A stretch of DNA of 64,000 nucleotides from Rhea pennata. Its lineage: Eukaryota > Chordata > Aves > Rheiformes > Rheidae. A program made the translations under genes and the position numbers. The stretch is from contig NC_084665.1 of assembly GCF_028389875.1 (NCBI RefSeq), positions 95,275,435 through 95,339,434 of the forward strand, given 5' to 3'. The notes beneath the pieces were generated by a model that was given only the letters and a program-made list of their open reading frames with translations, ran no database searches and was not told the DNA's origin. Positions 13,009-26,600 of the stretch are shown here, one piece after another (position 1 is the stretch's first letter; each line of letters opens with the position of its first letter).

Positions 13009-14401
13009 GTAAGCAGCATAGTCTTATGCTGAGGGTCTGTGTGCCTTCATGGTAAAGAGAAGAATCCATAATTTGGATTTGAAACACCAACAGGGAAATA
13101 ATGGGTGGGGTGAGGGAAAACTCTTAACTTCCCTACATTTGTTTCAGATATGAGCTTAAGAATTTGCCTGATTGCCCTGTGTTGAAAACAGATACTTTTA
13201 TACCAGTATTGGACCCTGGTGTACTTTTGGCATTGTCTCCCAAAGGAGTAACTTTCAAAGGAAATCCCTGCAAAGCTACTGAAAATAGTGACAATCCTGT
13301 AAACTTTCCAAGGGGCAGAAAGAGGGGCAAAGAATGAGGGACATAATAGAGCAGGAAACTGTATTCTTATTTTTGGTAAGTGCCAATTCTGAATTATGAA
13401 AATATTCATAATGGGTTTTGACCTAGCTGGAGGATCTTGCTATTTGTTTGGTATAATCTCATTATATCTGTTACATGTGAAATTTAATATGTGTTATAAT
13501 ATACACAGTGCTTTGTCTGCTGAACTCCAGTGGAAAAAAAATGCAGGGTGCTGGTACCATTATTTACAGCTCCAAGTCTCTTTCAGCCAGTGAATGTTAA
13601 AGCTCTCCCTGTTCCTCTGTCATTCTCTGCTTTTATAAGTGCTGTGTTACAGTAGTGGTTCATCCACCTTATTTCTTGGTGTTTTCTCAGCATGCCTCTG
13701 TGGAGGTTCCCCTGCTTCTTTTACATGCAAAATCCCATTTAAGCCAGTGTCTTGGATAATATTGATAGTTATCTCACCAGGTTTACTATGGTCTTGGCTT
13801 TGGGCACTGTTTTGCCTTGTTTTAGTTGGAATTTCTGTGGGAAAAGGAGATTTTAACCAAAATATGAAAACAACGGTACTGTATTAGTCCAAAGGCTCGT
13901 TTAGCTTGATAGTAGATGCTCAGGGAAAGATTATTTTAAGACTGGGTAAACATAGAGTAATATTTCCATCAGAGTCTCTTCCCAACTTCTGGCAATAGGT
14001 AGGTATTTCTGAAATGGGCTCATCTTTGTGTTTATTAAACCATGGTGTTTTCTTCTAAATGCTTTTTGAATTCATTTATACTGTTGTTTCTGCTACATCA
14101 TAGGGCAATGAATTCTGCTTCAGGCTATATTCGGGCTATGTGTATGGGAAAAATGCTATCTTTTGTTCGATACCTTTTATGCAATGCCTTCACCAGTTAC
14201 ACTTTCATTCTTGTTTCCTGACTAATATAAAATAGTCATGTTCATTTGTCCAAGCCACTCAAGTGTCGGTAGGCCTCTATAACATGCCTCTTCAGCCATC
14301 TCTTTTCTCTGAAGTGCCAAAGTATATTTAAGATATATTCATATGGAAGTTTTTTCCAAACTTTTGGAAAGAGGCTGCCATTCCCATTTAAGCCCCTGAC
14401 T

Positions 14402-14491
14402 TAAAAAAAAAAAAAAAAAAGAAAAGAAAAAGAAAAAAAAAGAAACGAAAAGAAAAAAAGAAAGAAAAAAAAAGAAAAAAAAAGAAAAAAA
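14402..14491. repeat. A-rich (GAAAA)n-type low-complexity block
   Basis: Ninety bases made almost only of A, with scattered G and one C, beginning with a run of about 19 A. It could be a decayed A-tail or a simple repeat. No adjoining retroelement was recognised. Confidence 0.85.
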
Positions 14492-17359
14492 ATTTGCATT
14501 CAACATACCGATCTATTTGGGATCACACGTGCGCTCTCTCTCTCAATTTATAATATATTGCAAGTACTTTACTGTACAGTGCTTTTCTACATACTGTAGG
14601 CAACTGTTCACTTAAAAAAGTCTCGAATTCATTCATTTATAGACTCCTTTGTCTTGCGGAAGCTTGAAAAACTTTTTTTTAAGAATTCCTCATTCTTTTT
14701 TACTGGATGTTCTTTGTACTGGATGTCTCTTCTGTGATGATGCACTGAACCATGACAGACAAAACTTTTTTGTTTTGTTTTCATCTGGTAAAAAAGTGGC
14801 TTCTTCACTTCATCCTCCTGTATTTGGAATATAAGGAAAATAGTTCAACCATAAGATTTACTTTATATTTTTGTTTGTTTGTTTGTTTGAATTTTAAGCC
14901 TCCCAGTCAGATGGGCTGGGAACTTCTAACAAACCAAAATGTGCTCTTTCCTCCTTAATCCTCTGCAAAAAAAAGAAAAAAAAAAAAAGACATGTATTCA
15001 CCATCTGTTTTACAAATGCCTATTTTAAAAACACATTTACACATTTCAATGCCGCTAGCCAGAAGAAGAAGTTGTAATGTAGTAACACCTGTAAAGTACA
15101 GAAGAAACAAACATTGATATTATTTAAAGAGTATGACTTCATAAAATCAAAGATGAGAAAGTGATACAAAGCTGCAATCTTTAGCTTTCATCAAACAGGT
15201 TGTGCTGTACAATGTAGCAATGCAGTACCAAGAAAAGGGAGACTAATTCTGAAGTTCCTAGCTCTCATCTCTTGCTGTAACGAATTTGCAGTCATTGTTT
15301 TCATCCTTTAAAAACATTTAACTCCTTTTCCAATTTTAATTATAGCATTATCTTCAGTACTGCAACTTAATTCTGAGGTGCACACATGGCATTTTTAAAG
15401 GTTCAGCCTACTCCCTACATAAGTGAGTCCAAAAAGAGAGATGATGGTTTCACTGAGGACAACTTAGGAGAGTGGAGGAATAGTGACTGTTATTGTTTAT
15501 TATGTTGATTTACATTGACATATGGTCTAGAGCAGTGAAAGATTTTTATCTCCCTAACCCAGCTCCTTTTTTGAGTCTGTAGCACTTTTGATTGGAAGAA
15601 AATGAGACCCTGATACAAAGAAAGGCTCCGACATCTGAAGGAGAACTTGGGCAGTCTTTGAGCACTTAACCTGAAAGAGCAATCCAAAAAGTGATTGTGT
15701 CTCTACTGACTCCTGAACTCACTAGCTCCTCCACATTGGACCTGAATCTTTCCTGGGCACTTCGTATTCTCCCTCCTGCACAAGCCTGAGGCCGGGCAGC
15801 TGGGCAAGTGGGCTCACAGACCACCGCTGCTCCCCAAAACAGTCCCGTCCTACAGGTGTCTCCAAGTCAGGAGCTTTGGTCCATCCTGCATCTCAGTACT
15901 GATTTGATTGTTAGACTAGCTGGACTGAATTCAGCAAATAGCACGGAACCACATCCACTTTTCATTTAAAAAAACCCTAAACTGTCAAGGCTGATGGTAA
16001 CTCCTGTTATATGATGGTGTGTAGATTTGGGTAACTCCTAGGAAATGGGAGAACTGGATTTTGATCCTCCTCAGCTTGATTGGAGTCAAACTCGCTCTGA
16101 GGAAAATACTTTTATGACCAGAGCAGACCTAGCAGAAGTGACCTAGTATTTTTTTTACAAAACATGGACCATAGCACAAACAAACATTCAAGGCTATGAG
16201 ACCAGAAGGCATACAGGGCTCCAAAAGCAGCCTGAAACTATAGCATGGTTGTTAGACTTGTCTTAGCACGTTAATCAAAGTCCCTAAAAATCTTAAATGG
16301 TTCGCATTGAAAAATTCCAGAATACAGACAAATATTCTTCTAGAAAGAACAACTGCGGTGCCTATATCCTGTTTTTTGCTTTAGACCTTAAATTTGGCTG
16401 TGGGATTGCTGGTGTACTTGGATTTTCTGTGGCTACTAAGAAGAGTGCAAGTCATATAATCTCTTCATCCCTCCACTACCCGTCTCTTACAGGACTGGCA
16501 TCTAGCCGGGATAGCTAGTGCATCTGGTCACATGCAGATCTGGAAGGAGTGGAGGAAGTCCCTGGCTACAGCAGGACTAATGTAATGGCACTGCACCAAG
16601 CATTCAGAGCTGTCTGTGACCAAGGAAGCAGGGCACAGCTGAAAATCTGCTAGGTGCCAGAGCTAACTAGGCACAAATTAAAGCAGCTATAGAGATGCTT
16701 TAATTTGGGCAGTATTTAGTCTGAGATCAACATCTACATTTAGCTATTTGTAAGTGCTTCAAGCTTCCATTACATGCCAGTAGAGATCAAAAGCTCCATT
16801 CATTTGTCCACATAGAGGTGTGTGGTGCCATTTGCATGCCCTGTGGCTGTCAAGACATATGTTTGGTACAGGTAGGTATAACACAGACCTGTATCTTTCT
16901 GGAGTGGAAGCTGGTGAGATACAGCATGGCACAGGATCTTGAGTGTGGGCAACTGAATCAGTCCCCTAGTCCATACACTTAGCTCTCCTGGCTGGCTCAG
17001 CAGAGCCTGGAGGATGATTCAGCTGAGATGCCTCTGGCTCTGTGCTTCATTGTGAACTGAATTGTCCACTAAGCTCCATTGACTGTATTGACTCAATCTC
17101 AAATCCCACTCTTTCTGGATTCAGTTGTCTGGATATTTAGTGCCATTTTGGGACTAAAGTAGCCCACTTCCATCTGCTTTAGCAGAGATTGCAAGCATCC
17201 TTAGATCCTGTGTCTTCCCTACCAGTGCTGTGCAGGTAGCTTGAATAGCCCAGGGCATCTCAGGTTGCTCTAGATGGCTATGTATAGGCCAACCATTGCT
17301 GCCTAGGAAAAGCTGAGCCCTGATCTACTCAAGAACAAGTGCTGAAAAAATATCTTTTT

Positions 17360-18182
17360 ATCACAGAATCACAGAATGGTTGAGGTTGGAAGGGACCTCT
17401 GGAGATCATCTAGTCCAACCCCCTGCTCAAGCAGGGTCACCTACAGCATGTTAGGCAGGATCATGTCCAGGCTGGTTTTGAATATTTCCAGAGAGGAAGA
17501 CTCCAAACCTTCTCTGGGCAACCTGTGCCAGGGCTCTGTCACTCTCACAGTGAAGAAGTTCTTTCTTATATTCAGGTGGAACTTCCTATATTTCAGTTTG
17601 TGCCTGTTGCCTCTTGTCCTGTCAGTTGGCACCACTGAAAAGCATCTGGCCCCATCCCCTTGAAACCCTCTCTTAAGGTATTTGTAGACATTGATAAGAT
17701 ACCCCTCAGTCTTCTCCAGGCTAAACAGGCCCAGCTCTCACAGCCTTTCCTCATACGAGAGATGCTCCAGCCCTCTGATCATCTTCATCGCCCTACGCTG
17801 GACTCTCTCCAGTAGCTCCATGTCTCTCTTGTACTGGGGAGCCCAGAACCAGACATAGTTCTCCAGATGAGGCCTTACCAGGGCTGAGTAAAGGGGCAGG
17901 ATCACCTCCCTTGACCTGCTGGCAACAATCTTCCCAATGCACCCTGGGATACCATTGGCCTTCTGGCCACAAGGGCACATTGCTGGCTTATAGTCAGCTT
18001 GTCCACCATCACTCCCAGGTCCTTCTCTGCAGAGCTGCTTTCCAGCAGGTCAGCCCCTACCCTGTACTGGTGCCTAGGGTTATTTCTTCCCAGGTGCAGG
18101 ACCCTGCACTTGCCCGTGTTGAACTTCGTGAGATTCCTCCCCACCTAATTCTCCAGCCTGTCCAGGTCTTTCAAATGGCAGC
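17360..18182 (-). mobile_element. CR1 LINE, 5'-truncated copy
   Basis: On the + strand it opens with atcacagaatcacagaatgg, the reverse complement of the typical CR1 3' end, so the element runs on the - strand. The 3' UTR is followed, in - strand reading, by the C-terminal part of the CR1 reverse-transcriptase ORF. Fragments such as [24 protein letters not shown] and [20 protein letters not shown] are visible at 17738-17980, and [22 protein letters not shown] sequence at 17902-18144. The frames are broken, so the copy is dead. It is the longest and best-preserved CR1 here, lying inside the FILIP1 intron antisense to the gene. Confidence 0.93.
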
Positions 18183-20942
18183 ACAGCCTTCTGATGTATC
18201 AGCCAGAAATACTAAAAATATTCCAAAAGTGAATGTGTGCATAAAATCACCCCTTTCACATATCAGTAAAATGCACTTATCAGGATCTGTTATAAAACAC
18301 TAAATGTTCTGTACGTTCAAACTGCTTTTCATCCTTTATTACAACTGTTCAACCTGAATGCAACCTGATTGCCTAATATGCTTGTAACCATCTGCAGTGA
18401 GCCTTGATTATCAACATTAAAAACTTACAGGTCCCATGTATTTATCTTGCTATCAGAATGCAGTAATGTATTTACTAATCTAGCTCTGGCCATCTATATA
18501 ATATTCCACTAAAATGTACCGCCAGTTTAGAGCCTTCAGCTTCACTCTGCATTCCTGCTGAGGCTGCTGAATTCATGGGTGCTCTGTGCTGGCTGCCTAA
18601 GGACTGACAGCCACATTCTGGCTGGAGCTGCAATTCTGTATCAACCAGAAGACAAGACAGCAGCTAATAGACAGGCGGGGCAAAGGGAATTGCTTTGAGT
18701 TTCTTTTTTGCAAGAAATCACCAAGAGACAGTTGTGTGGGTTCTCTGCCACTGACATTAGTGAAGTGTCCTTATGCGAGGGGACTGCTTCCTGAAGAGCC
18801 ACCTTTGTGCAGTTTTTCTTCATTTAGCAAGCACAAAACGTTCTTGTAGCTGTTTGTGAAGCAGATACTAGCTTCCATATGATCAACACATTAGTATGCT
18901 GTAATGAAACCAAAAAAATTCAGGCAAGTTAGGGTTCTTTTCAAAGTGATTTTGAGAGATTTAGGCTTGAAATGAGTAACTCAAAAGTGCCTAAATCCTT
19001 AGTTAATAATTTACATGCAAATAAAGCTCAAGGAATGCTTGAGATTCCAGCTACTTCATCTGATTGCCTCATGTTTACACACTGCGGAGCGCTTTCAGGG
19101 AGCACAAGATGTTTGTCATTTGGGTTCCACGGGATGTTGACATATTTTCCAAGGCTGATGGAATGCATTTGCATGTTTTGCCATACCGAATTGTATGGAC
19201 CTAACTTGTTTTGACATCTACATGTGAGTTCCATATTAGCCTTTAGACTGCTATTGTAAATGTTGCCTTTAGTTATTGAAAATGGCTTCCTTCCTGCCAG
19301 GCAGACGGCATTCAAGTTTTTCAACTGTGATTTTTTTTTGTGTGTGTGTGTACACACAGGGTTTTGAGCTGTTCTTAGAAGATTAAGGAATGCTTTTACT
19401 TTGAATACTCAGGATGTAGAGAGAAAGCTCTGATGCTACTGACTGGAAATCCTTCAAGAGAGAAATAGGAAATTCTTTGTGGAACATTATTTAAAAGCAT
19501 TTTTAAGTAAATGTGCAAGTATATGTTACAATCAGCACAATCCCCTAATCCAGTTTATTTCAGTAGTTTAGTTTTGTCTTGTTTGTATGTGATAAGCTGC
19601 AGAATTTAGTCTTTTAGCAGATAGGTCTGGGATTTCAGCATCCTATGAAAGGTATTCTCTTCCGTGAGATCGAAGATTTTGCTAATCTGAACAGAAAACG
19701 AGTCACATTTGAAATTCAGCTGAGGTTGTCACTATTAACATTTTTGTCTATACTGAATACTGCAGAAGATGAAACACATTTTCCTCTCCCAGTTTTCGTG
19801 GTGATCTGTAAAGGGTAACTTCCAGTTTTGGCTTTGTAGAGCATGTGCAACATTATTTGGCCAGTGTGGAGACTTCTAGAAAAGAACAGTTACCCTTTTA
19901 AATCTTTTTGTCCTATCCAAATGCTCCTTGTGTGCTTACAGAGTGGGATTCAGTTGCCTAAACACATGTATTAACTGCGCTTTTCAAGGCTCTAGGATAG
20001 CATCTCTAGCCTCCAGCTGGCACTCCAGAAGGGCCCAGTTCCCAGGTAGGTGCTGTGCTGAGTCTGCCAGCCCCATGCAGAGGCCAAGGGTGCTCAACTG
20101 TATTCCATCCAGGGGAATAAAATATTAAAGGTTGCCGCAGGCCATTTTTTTTCTGAAATACCCAGACTTGAGGATGAGCATGCTAGGTAGGCAATTGTGA
20201 AGGGCAGCAGGTCGGCAGGGTGAGTAAATGCCTGTATGCACAGTGCCTTGAGGTATCTCTGGAAAGTTAGACTAGCTGTTTCACCTATGCCAGGGTTCAT
20301 CGAGTATGGCTTCTGCTCAAAGAGGTGAAGCCTCCATGCTGGCAGCACCGTTTCACACATCCCTTCTTCCCACAGCAACAGGAAAAGGAAACCCAAACCT
20401 TTGCCCTGTCTCTCTGTCCCAGTCCTACTCATTCCCTTTACACCTTTGCTTCCCAGTGCAGAAATAAGTATCCCCAGCCATGGCTCAAATACTTGGGGAA
20501 GCGTAGTTCAATTTTGTCTACACTGAGTTGCTGAGAAATCTTGCAACAGGTCTGAACTTATAGCAGTTATTCTGGCTTCAGCATTAAATGCCTCATGTGG
20601 CTGTACTGTTTCCAGGTCCCATGCTAACGGCTGCGCATGATGCTAATGTTGTACACCTGGCAGCTTAGTGTCTTGGTAGCCTCTCATGCAGTTCTGTGTT
20701 GTGTTGTACTGTGGAGTTTTGCAGGGCTTCCCATGCTTATGGCACCCAAAACACTGGACCTCAGCTCTGGAAAGCTAGTTTGATTCTGACTTTGTACCTT
20801 GGGCCCTACTCTAGCAGGATTTGCTACTCCTGATGTGAACATAGATTTGCTAATGGGAATGATTTGGAACAGTGTTGCTTGAGATCCAATAAAATGTGTA
20901 AGATTAACATATATGACAAGAAAAAGTCTCCAGTTCATGTCA

Positions 20943-20980
20943 TCTCTCTCTCTCTCTCTCTCTCTTTCTCTTTCTCTCTT
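20943..20980 (+). repeat. (TC)n microsatellite serving as acceptor pyrimidine tract
   Basis: A long CT-dinucleotide run with a few TTTC steps, ending in ttgcag at the FILIP1 exon start. The repeat itself forms the polypyrimidine tract of this acceptor, so its length may vary between individuals. Confidence 0.85.
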
Positions 20981-20984
20981 GCAG

Positions 20985-21191
20985 ACAGGACAGGATGGGT
21001 CATCCCCGAGACCTACACCCACCCGCATTCCCGTGTCAAAAGGTATGAAAGCAGGAAAGCCAGTAGTGGCAGCCCCAGGAGCAGGAAATGTGACAAAATT
21101 CGAGCCTCGTGCCGAGACTCAGTCTATGAAAATAGAACTGAAGAAGTCTTCAGCCAGCAGCTCTGCCTCCCTGGGCGGGGGGAAGGGCTGA
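20985..21191 (+). CDS. FILIP1: FILIP1 C-terminal coding exon (canonical C-terminus)
   Basis: Encodes 68 residues and a TGA stop at 21189-21191. It starts TGQDGSS, passes TRIPVSKGMKAGKP and ends SLGGGKG, matching the conserved C-terminus of vertebrate FILIP1. The join to 13008 is phase 0 and gives QSV-TGQDG. Together with the large exon the window encodes about 1003 residues; from memory the human protein is 1213, and the missing roughly 210 lie upstream of the window. After the stop, GGG|GTAGGT at 21206-21211 could be a donor into a downstream 3'UTR exon. Otherwise the transcript could end at AATAAA 22040-22045. Confidence 0.95.
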   Translation, partial: TGQDGSSPRPTPTRIPVSKGMKAGKPVVAAPGAGNVTKFEPRAETQSMKIELKKSSASSSASLGGGKG

Positions 21192-23825
21192 TGGCGGTGG
21201 CTGAGGGGGTAGGTTATGCAGGTTTTACTGCTACCATGGCAGTCAGCCCCCTGTCTGTTTAGTTGCTAATGTCTGCATATACTAATGAAGTCTTGCAGCT
21301 GATAACAAACTAATAAGTGTGTGCCTTGACTACTGAATTTAACAACATCCTTTTGTTTTCTTAACTGAGGGGAGAAAAGCCATCACAAAAGGCAGTGGTA
21401 TCCCCAGGAACACTTGCAGACTGGGAAGTGAGAATGGGCAACCACACTAGTCTAGAATAGTTCTAAGTTACAGAACTGGTCACTTTTTAAGAAAAATGTG
21501 GGTTGTTTGGTCACTACAGTAGAGTGGAGATAGATTGGTCACTTTTAATAGATTGTTTTCCACCTTAATGGATCACCTTCCACCTTGGCTACTGCATGGA
21601 GCACTTTCCTTCCTGTTTGTGATCACACTTTTGAGACACTTGGTTGCCTAGGGAAGCAATGCTAGGAAACAGTATATTTGATGTTTTATTTTAATAAGAG
21701 CTTGTACCTAAGGGGAGGGAGGAAGAGGAAAAGAGAAAGGACCAGCACCATTTGATGAATGTGACCAACCTTCTATGTAGGAACTTCTCATCTAAATGTG
21801 TTTCTCTGCTGTGTGCTGCATTCTCAAGGGAGTTACAAAATTCAAGGGGGTAAGAAGGTTGAGAGATTGCAAAACATTCAGCAGCAGCAGTACTAGGCAG
21901 TAGATAATTTCTCTCAAAGTGGAGTTAAGATTTGTAGTCACTACTTATGGGTCTCATTTCCCTGACTTAGGGAGATCGAGCTACTGCCAAGACAGGAGTC
22001 ACGTAAAGGCAGGTGAGCCAAAAGGTGGCTGCTCTTTAAAATAAAGTCTAAGAAACATTGATCTGGTTAAAATCAATACAGTCCATTTGTGCCTGTTCCA
22101 AAGACTACTAAAGTCTAGGCGGCAGGTCATCCCAGTGTCTTCATTAGCCTTTTGATTTTCCTTGTAAGGGAAGTGTGTCAGAGAATCTTAATTGCTACGT
22201 ATCCTTCTGTCATATGGTGACTCCTTAACACAGACTGCAGGTGGCAGAAATTGCTATCTAAGAACACAACTCAGATACAGTCAGTGAAAGAGCTAGGACT
22301 TGGTGTGCAAGTTACTCTGAATTCACAGTTGTTTGATATATTTCTCCTAAATACAGACCACAATACCATGGACATTCATCTTTTTTTTTCCTTCTTTGTG
22401 ATTTCCTTGTTTACATGTTTGCATTTTTAAGCATGCTTTAAGGAATTGTTTCAGCATGGAAATGAGTGTGGATGCAGATGACTGTTTATTTAATAACCCT
22501 ACAGTTATTTCAGGGCATTTCCATTAAGTGATTAATTTCCATTGAAGAAAGTTTCAAACAAGAGAAAATGAGCTGAGCAAACTGATAAACATGGGTTTTA
22601 AAACTTGTGTAATACTTTACCAATCAAGAAAGCTATAAAGGAGCCAGTAGTTGGGAACAGGTTTCAGAAGAAAGACAGGAAGACAACTGATAAGTAACGA
22701 ATACAGCTCACAGAAAAGAAAATGTACTACCAGGTGAAGTATTAAATGGCTTTCTCTTCAAAAGGAGAGATTTGATAGAAGACTCTACTACGGAAGGTCA
22801 GCAAAATTATATTCAATCCAAGCGATGTTTTGTCTTAGTCAGCCCTTTGCACTGCTCTCCTGTTTAAGATCCAGGTATGTACATTAGCCCAGAGGAAAGC
22901 CAGCATTTTATTATTCGCATGAAGGATGTTGTATCGAGGACATAAAAGTTGCCATCACATCTGAAAGAAGTAGACTTTAATTTTTACATGTGTGTAGCAC
23001 CTGCAATACCTGTTAATTTTAAAGTTCTGGTTTCTATAACATCTGAAAATCAGATTCATATTAGTATCATTTATCATAACATTACATTCCTGGTATTTTG
23101 GATAAAACTTGGAAGTTGGAATTAGCAAGTAATGTGACTTACAATGCCAGAAATACATCAGATTCTCTCAACTAATTGTTATTGCTTAAAAGCCTCAATT
23201 TGTCAATAAATTGTTGTGGAGATCTTATTGTTCCTACTGTAATGTAGACTTTTTAGCAGATGTTTGAAGGAGACATATTATTATGGGCTTTTAGCTGCAT
23301 ATTCACTCTAAATACTGGCACTGAAGCAATCTTTCAGTTCAAAACAGTCATTTAAATAATACTGCAAACATGAGCCCCAAGCTAATGTGGCTCAATACAG
23401 TGATGAACTACAGCTGGCTTAAGCTTTCCTTTTCAAATCTTTTTTTGAAAGAAACTAACTATTCCATAGTTAACTGTTGCTATACCCAGGGCAAGTGTGC
23501 CTGTAGTTGAGAAATTTATTTGTTTTGGATGAGATCTGAGAAAGTAATTCACCTGAAGAAACAAGTCAGCCTTACAGAACCTGAAATCCAGGACACATAA
23601 ATTAGAGCAACAGAATCAGAACTGAAGGCACAAGCTAGGAATTACTCTTGTAGGGTTCAGTAGGACTTCATGAGACACACTCAAGAAATTCCAGACAGGT
23701 AGATGAAAGATCCTGTTATTTTTCCCAGAGGTAGCACAACAGAAAGGAACTTTTGCTTCCCAAGCCAGCCCAACAGAAGTCTGAAGAGTTGGAGTGAGGT
23801 AACTGGTGTAACTGCTAACTAAAAA

Positions 23826-23920
23826 TAGAATCATAGAATAGGTAAGGTTGGAAGGGACCTCCAGAGATCATCTAGTCCAACCTCCCTGCTCAGCAGGGTC
23901 ACCTAGAGCATGTTAGACGG
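23826..23920 (-). mobile_element. CR1 LINE, short 3'-end fragment
   Basis: Begins tagaatcatagaatagg and continues through the ggttggaagggacctcc...gatcatctagtccaac block typical of the CR1 3' UTR in antisense, stopping at gttagac. Only about 95 bases remain. Same orientation as the copy at 17360. Confidence 0.9.
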
Positions 23921-26336
23921 GGGATCTTTAGTTACACTCGTTGTTTTTTAGTATCTGTTTTAATTGACCTGAGATACTTGTTTATTAAATGCGGAGGAAA
24001 ATTAAGGTGATGATATTGTAAAAAAAGAAAGCTTATAGTTCAGAAGTCTTAAAAGTTGAAGCATAATTGTCTTTATCATGTTAGAGTTTCCTCTGAATCT
24101 GAAGACAGTTTTATGTTTAGTAAGTATAGTAAAGTTCTCCATTCAGGATCAGCTCCACAGGCAATTCAGGCAACCAATTCTAAATACAGTCCATAAAGCT
24201 CCAGCTCAAGCTACCAGCTTGCATGGAGATGCCTCTGTATTCGTCTAGCAATGTTTCAATTTTGACTTAACTAGCACTGTAGCCTCTAAACCTGAGATCC
24301 GTAGTCTAGGTATCCTTTCATTTCCTCTCAGGGCTTTAAACTGAATTAAAGGCCCCAATTTCTTTGTCACTTGAAGTCAGTATATAGACCACGACTGCAG
24401 TCAAATGATGTAGTCCTGTCTTTCCATGGCCTCTAGCCAGTGAAGCACTCACTTCCATGTGGTTGTCCCCTGAGATAGCACAATTGTTGAAACTTAAATG
24501 GGGAACTGATCTGAACTAAAAGGAATCTGGTAAAAACCATGAAGGCTAGTTTTAACCTAGCTTAGCTCCACTGGGATATTCAGACTCTTATGCCAGAAGA
24601 GTCAAGAGAGAAGCGTAGGAAATGAGTGGCTGTTCTGAAGTGACTGTGGAATCATGAATGGCTCCGAGGAGATCAAGTACTACGCAAATGTAGGGGTAGT
24701 GCTGCTTATTTTTAAAAGCTTTGCTTGAAGCCTTCCTTCAAAGCTTGGAGACTGGTCCCCCCTTTTCACCAATATCTGAGGAGATTCAAACCCATCTTAG
24801 TGCCAAGCAAGTCTACCAGTAGTGCGGAGAGACACAGCTGAGGGGGAACAAGGTGGCATTCTCATTGCCTCCGGTAAATGCTGTGCTGTTTCACACGGAG
24901 TGCTTCACTATTCACCGAGCAGAAACAAGAGACTGGTTGAGTAGTCAGGGTACTGAACTAGTAAGAGGGAGCCCCAGACTCTGGTCCTTGTTCCAAAGGC
25001 TGCTTTGGAGCCTGGCTTTCTGTGAAAAGAAGGCTTGTAAGATGATGCTGTCTGTGTTTATCCATCCCTCCGTCTGTCCTCCGTTGGTGAATAACATTGA
25101 ACCCTTTAACCAAATTCAGCCAAATCTGACAAAGCAATAGGGGCCTCAAGAATAAGAAGTTCCTCCCGTTTAATGAAGAGGGCAACTGAGAAGAGGAGAA
25201 AGACCTTAACAATGCACGCACTGCGGGAAAGAATGTGGCATGAGCTCACCCCTGTACGACATCAAAGGACCAACACAAGAGAGTGATGTCAGAAATGCCC
25301 CAGGGACAAGCTTTGTTCAAACCTCAGATTTTATTAGGCAGCAAAGAATCAAACTGTGAGACACAAATCCATGGGAAAACATTACTGCCTCTATTTACAG
25401 GGCTGCTTGTGCATTTTCCATGACTGGATTAGAATGCAGAAATGAGGCCTTCCTCTGCCCAGGTGACCGTCTAGAATTACTAATCATCATGTTTTTGCTC
25501 TCTTTTTCCTTTTTCTCTGTTTTTTTTTTTATCAACTGGAACAGTTTCAGTAACAAAATGGATCCAAACCAGAATAATCATGATGGTTGCAGTAGTCTTT
25601 TGAAAGCAGGGAGATACGGATTTGAATTCCTTTAGGCAGAGGTGAAATTTGAACATAGGATCCTCATATTATGGTGTGAGTCCCCTTACTATGGCATATT
25701 TGTATAAGAAGGGAAAATTTTCTACCTCTTTCTCAGTCCTTTAAGATCTTTCCATTTTTTATGAAATCTTGAGAAGGAGCCTGGTTAGCTTCATAAGAAG
25801 GTTGCAGTCACAGCACAGGAAAGAGCCTCTGGCAATGACACCTGAAAAAGACACTGAAACCTCAGAGAAGTGTAGGAGTCAGGATTTACAACTTTGTCCT
25901 CAATGTTAGCTTCTTGGCTGTATTTAGGTGGATTCCTGCTCAGCATGCTATTTTTTCAGGATCCTATTCTGAGTTATCACTCTCCTCATGGATGATAAAG
26001 ATGATGAGGTGTCAAATACACAATTCTGAATTCCAGGAGATAGCTGGCTTCACAAATGTGAGACTATAGTGTCATGAGCATTTTAAGGTAGCAGAAAAGC
26101 TGTCTTTTGCCCCTCCTATCCCATCTCATAATCACAGCAGTGCCAAGGACCTAGTTTGGATACAGCCACCAGTGTCTCCGAAGTTCTGTCTCTGAAAAAA
26201 AGTGTGACGGCAAGCCATTTTATGTCTCAGTAATGTCCTGTTTTGTTTGTGCAGCTATGATCAAGTCACAAGGTCTCAGCTCTCTGTCTGTCTCTGTGTG
26301 TCTGGCTCAGCTCTCTTGTTCCCTACATTGTCACAA

Positions 26337-26600
26337 TTATAAAATCATTACAGTAATTTGGGTTGGAAGGGACCTCTGGAGATCATCTGCTTCAACGTCC
26401 TGCTCAAAACACGGCTGATAGACGTCTAAGTCCGTTGAAGCTGCTCAGGGCCTTGTCCAGTCAAGTTTTGAATATCTCCAAGGATGGAGATTCCCCAGTC
26501 TTCCTGGACAAGTTGTTCCAGTGTCTGACCACCTTCACTATGAAGGACTTTATCGAGTATCTAATCTGAATTTCCCTTGCTGCAGTTTGTGTCCTCATCC
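26337..26600 (-). mobile_element. CR1 LINE, diverged 3'-end fragment
   Basis: Contains ggttggaagggacctctgga and the following CR1 antisense 3'UTR pattern, including ccagtgtctgaccaccttcac and a tttgtgtcctcatccct end. More diverged than the copy at 17360, with a degraded terminal repeat. Right edge approximate. Confidence 0.88.

Larger units (their letters stand above)
13009..20984 (+). other. FILIP1: FILIP1 intron between the two C-terminal coding exons
   Basis: Bounded by GT at 13009-13010 and AG at 20983-20984, both phase 0. It holds an A/G low-complexity block (14402-14491), a (TTTG)n stretch near 14863-14890, an A-rich patch at 14967-14989 and a CR1 fragment (17360-18182). No other coding exon was recognised. 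Confidence 0.85.

Noticed and set aside
17376-18303. Frames of 60-130 codons around the CR1 copy as host genes
   Set aside because: Those on the - strand are broken CR1 reverse transcriptase and those on + are its antisense.
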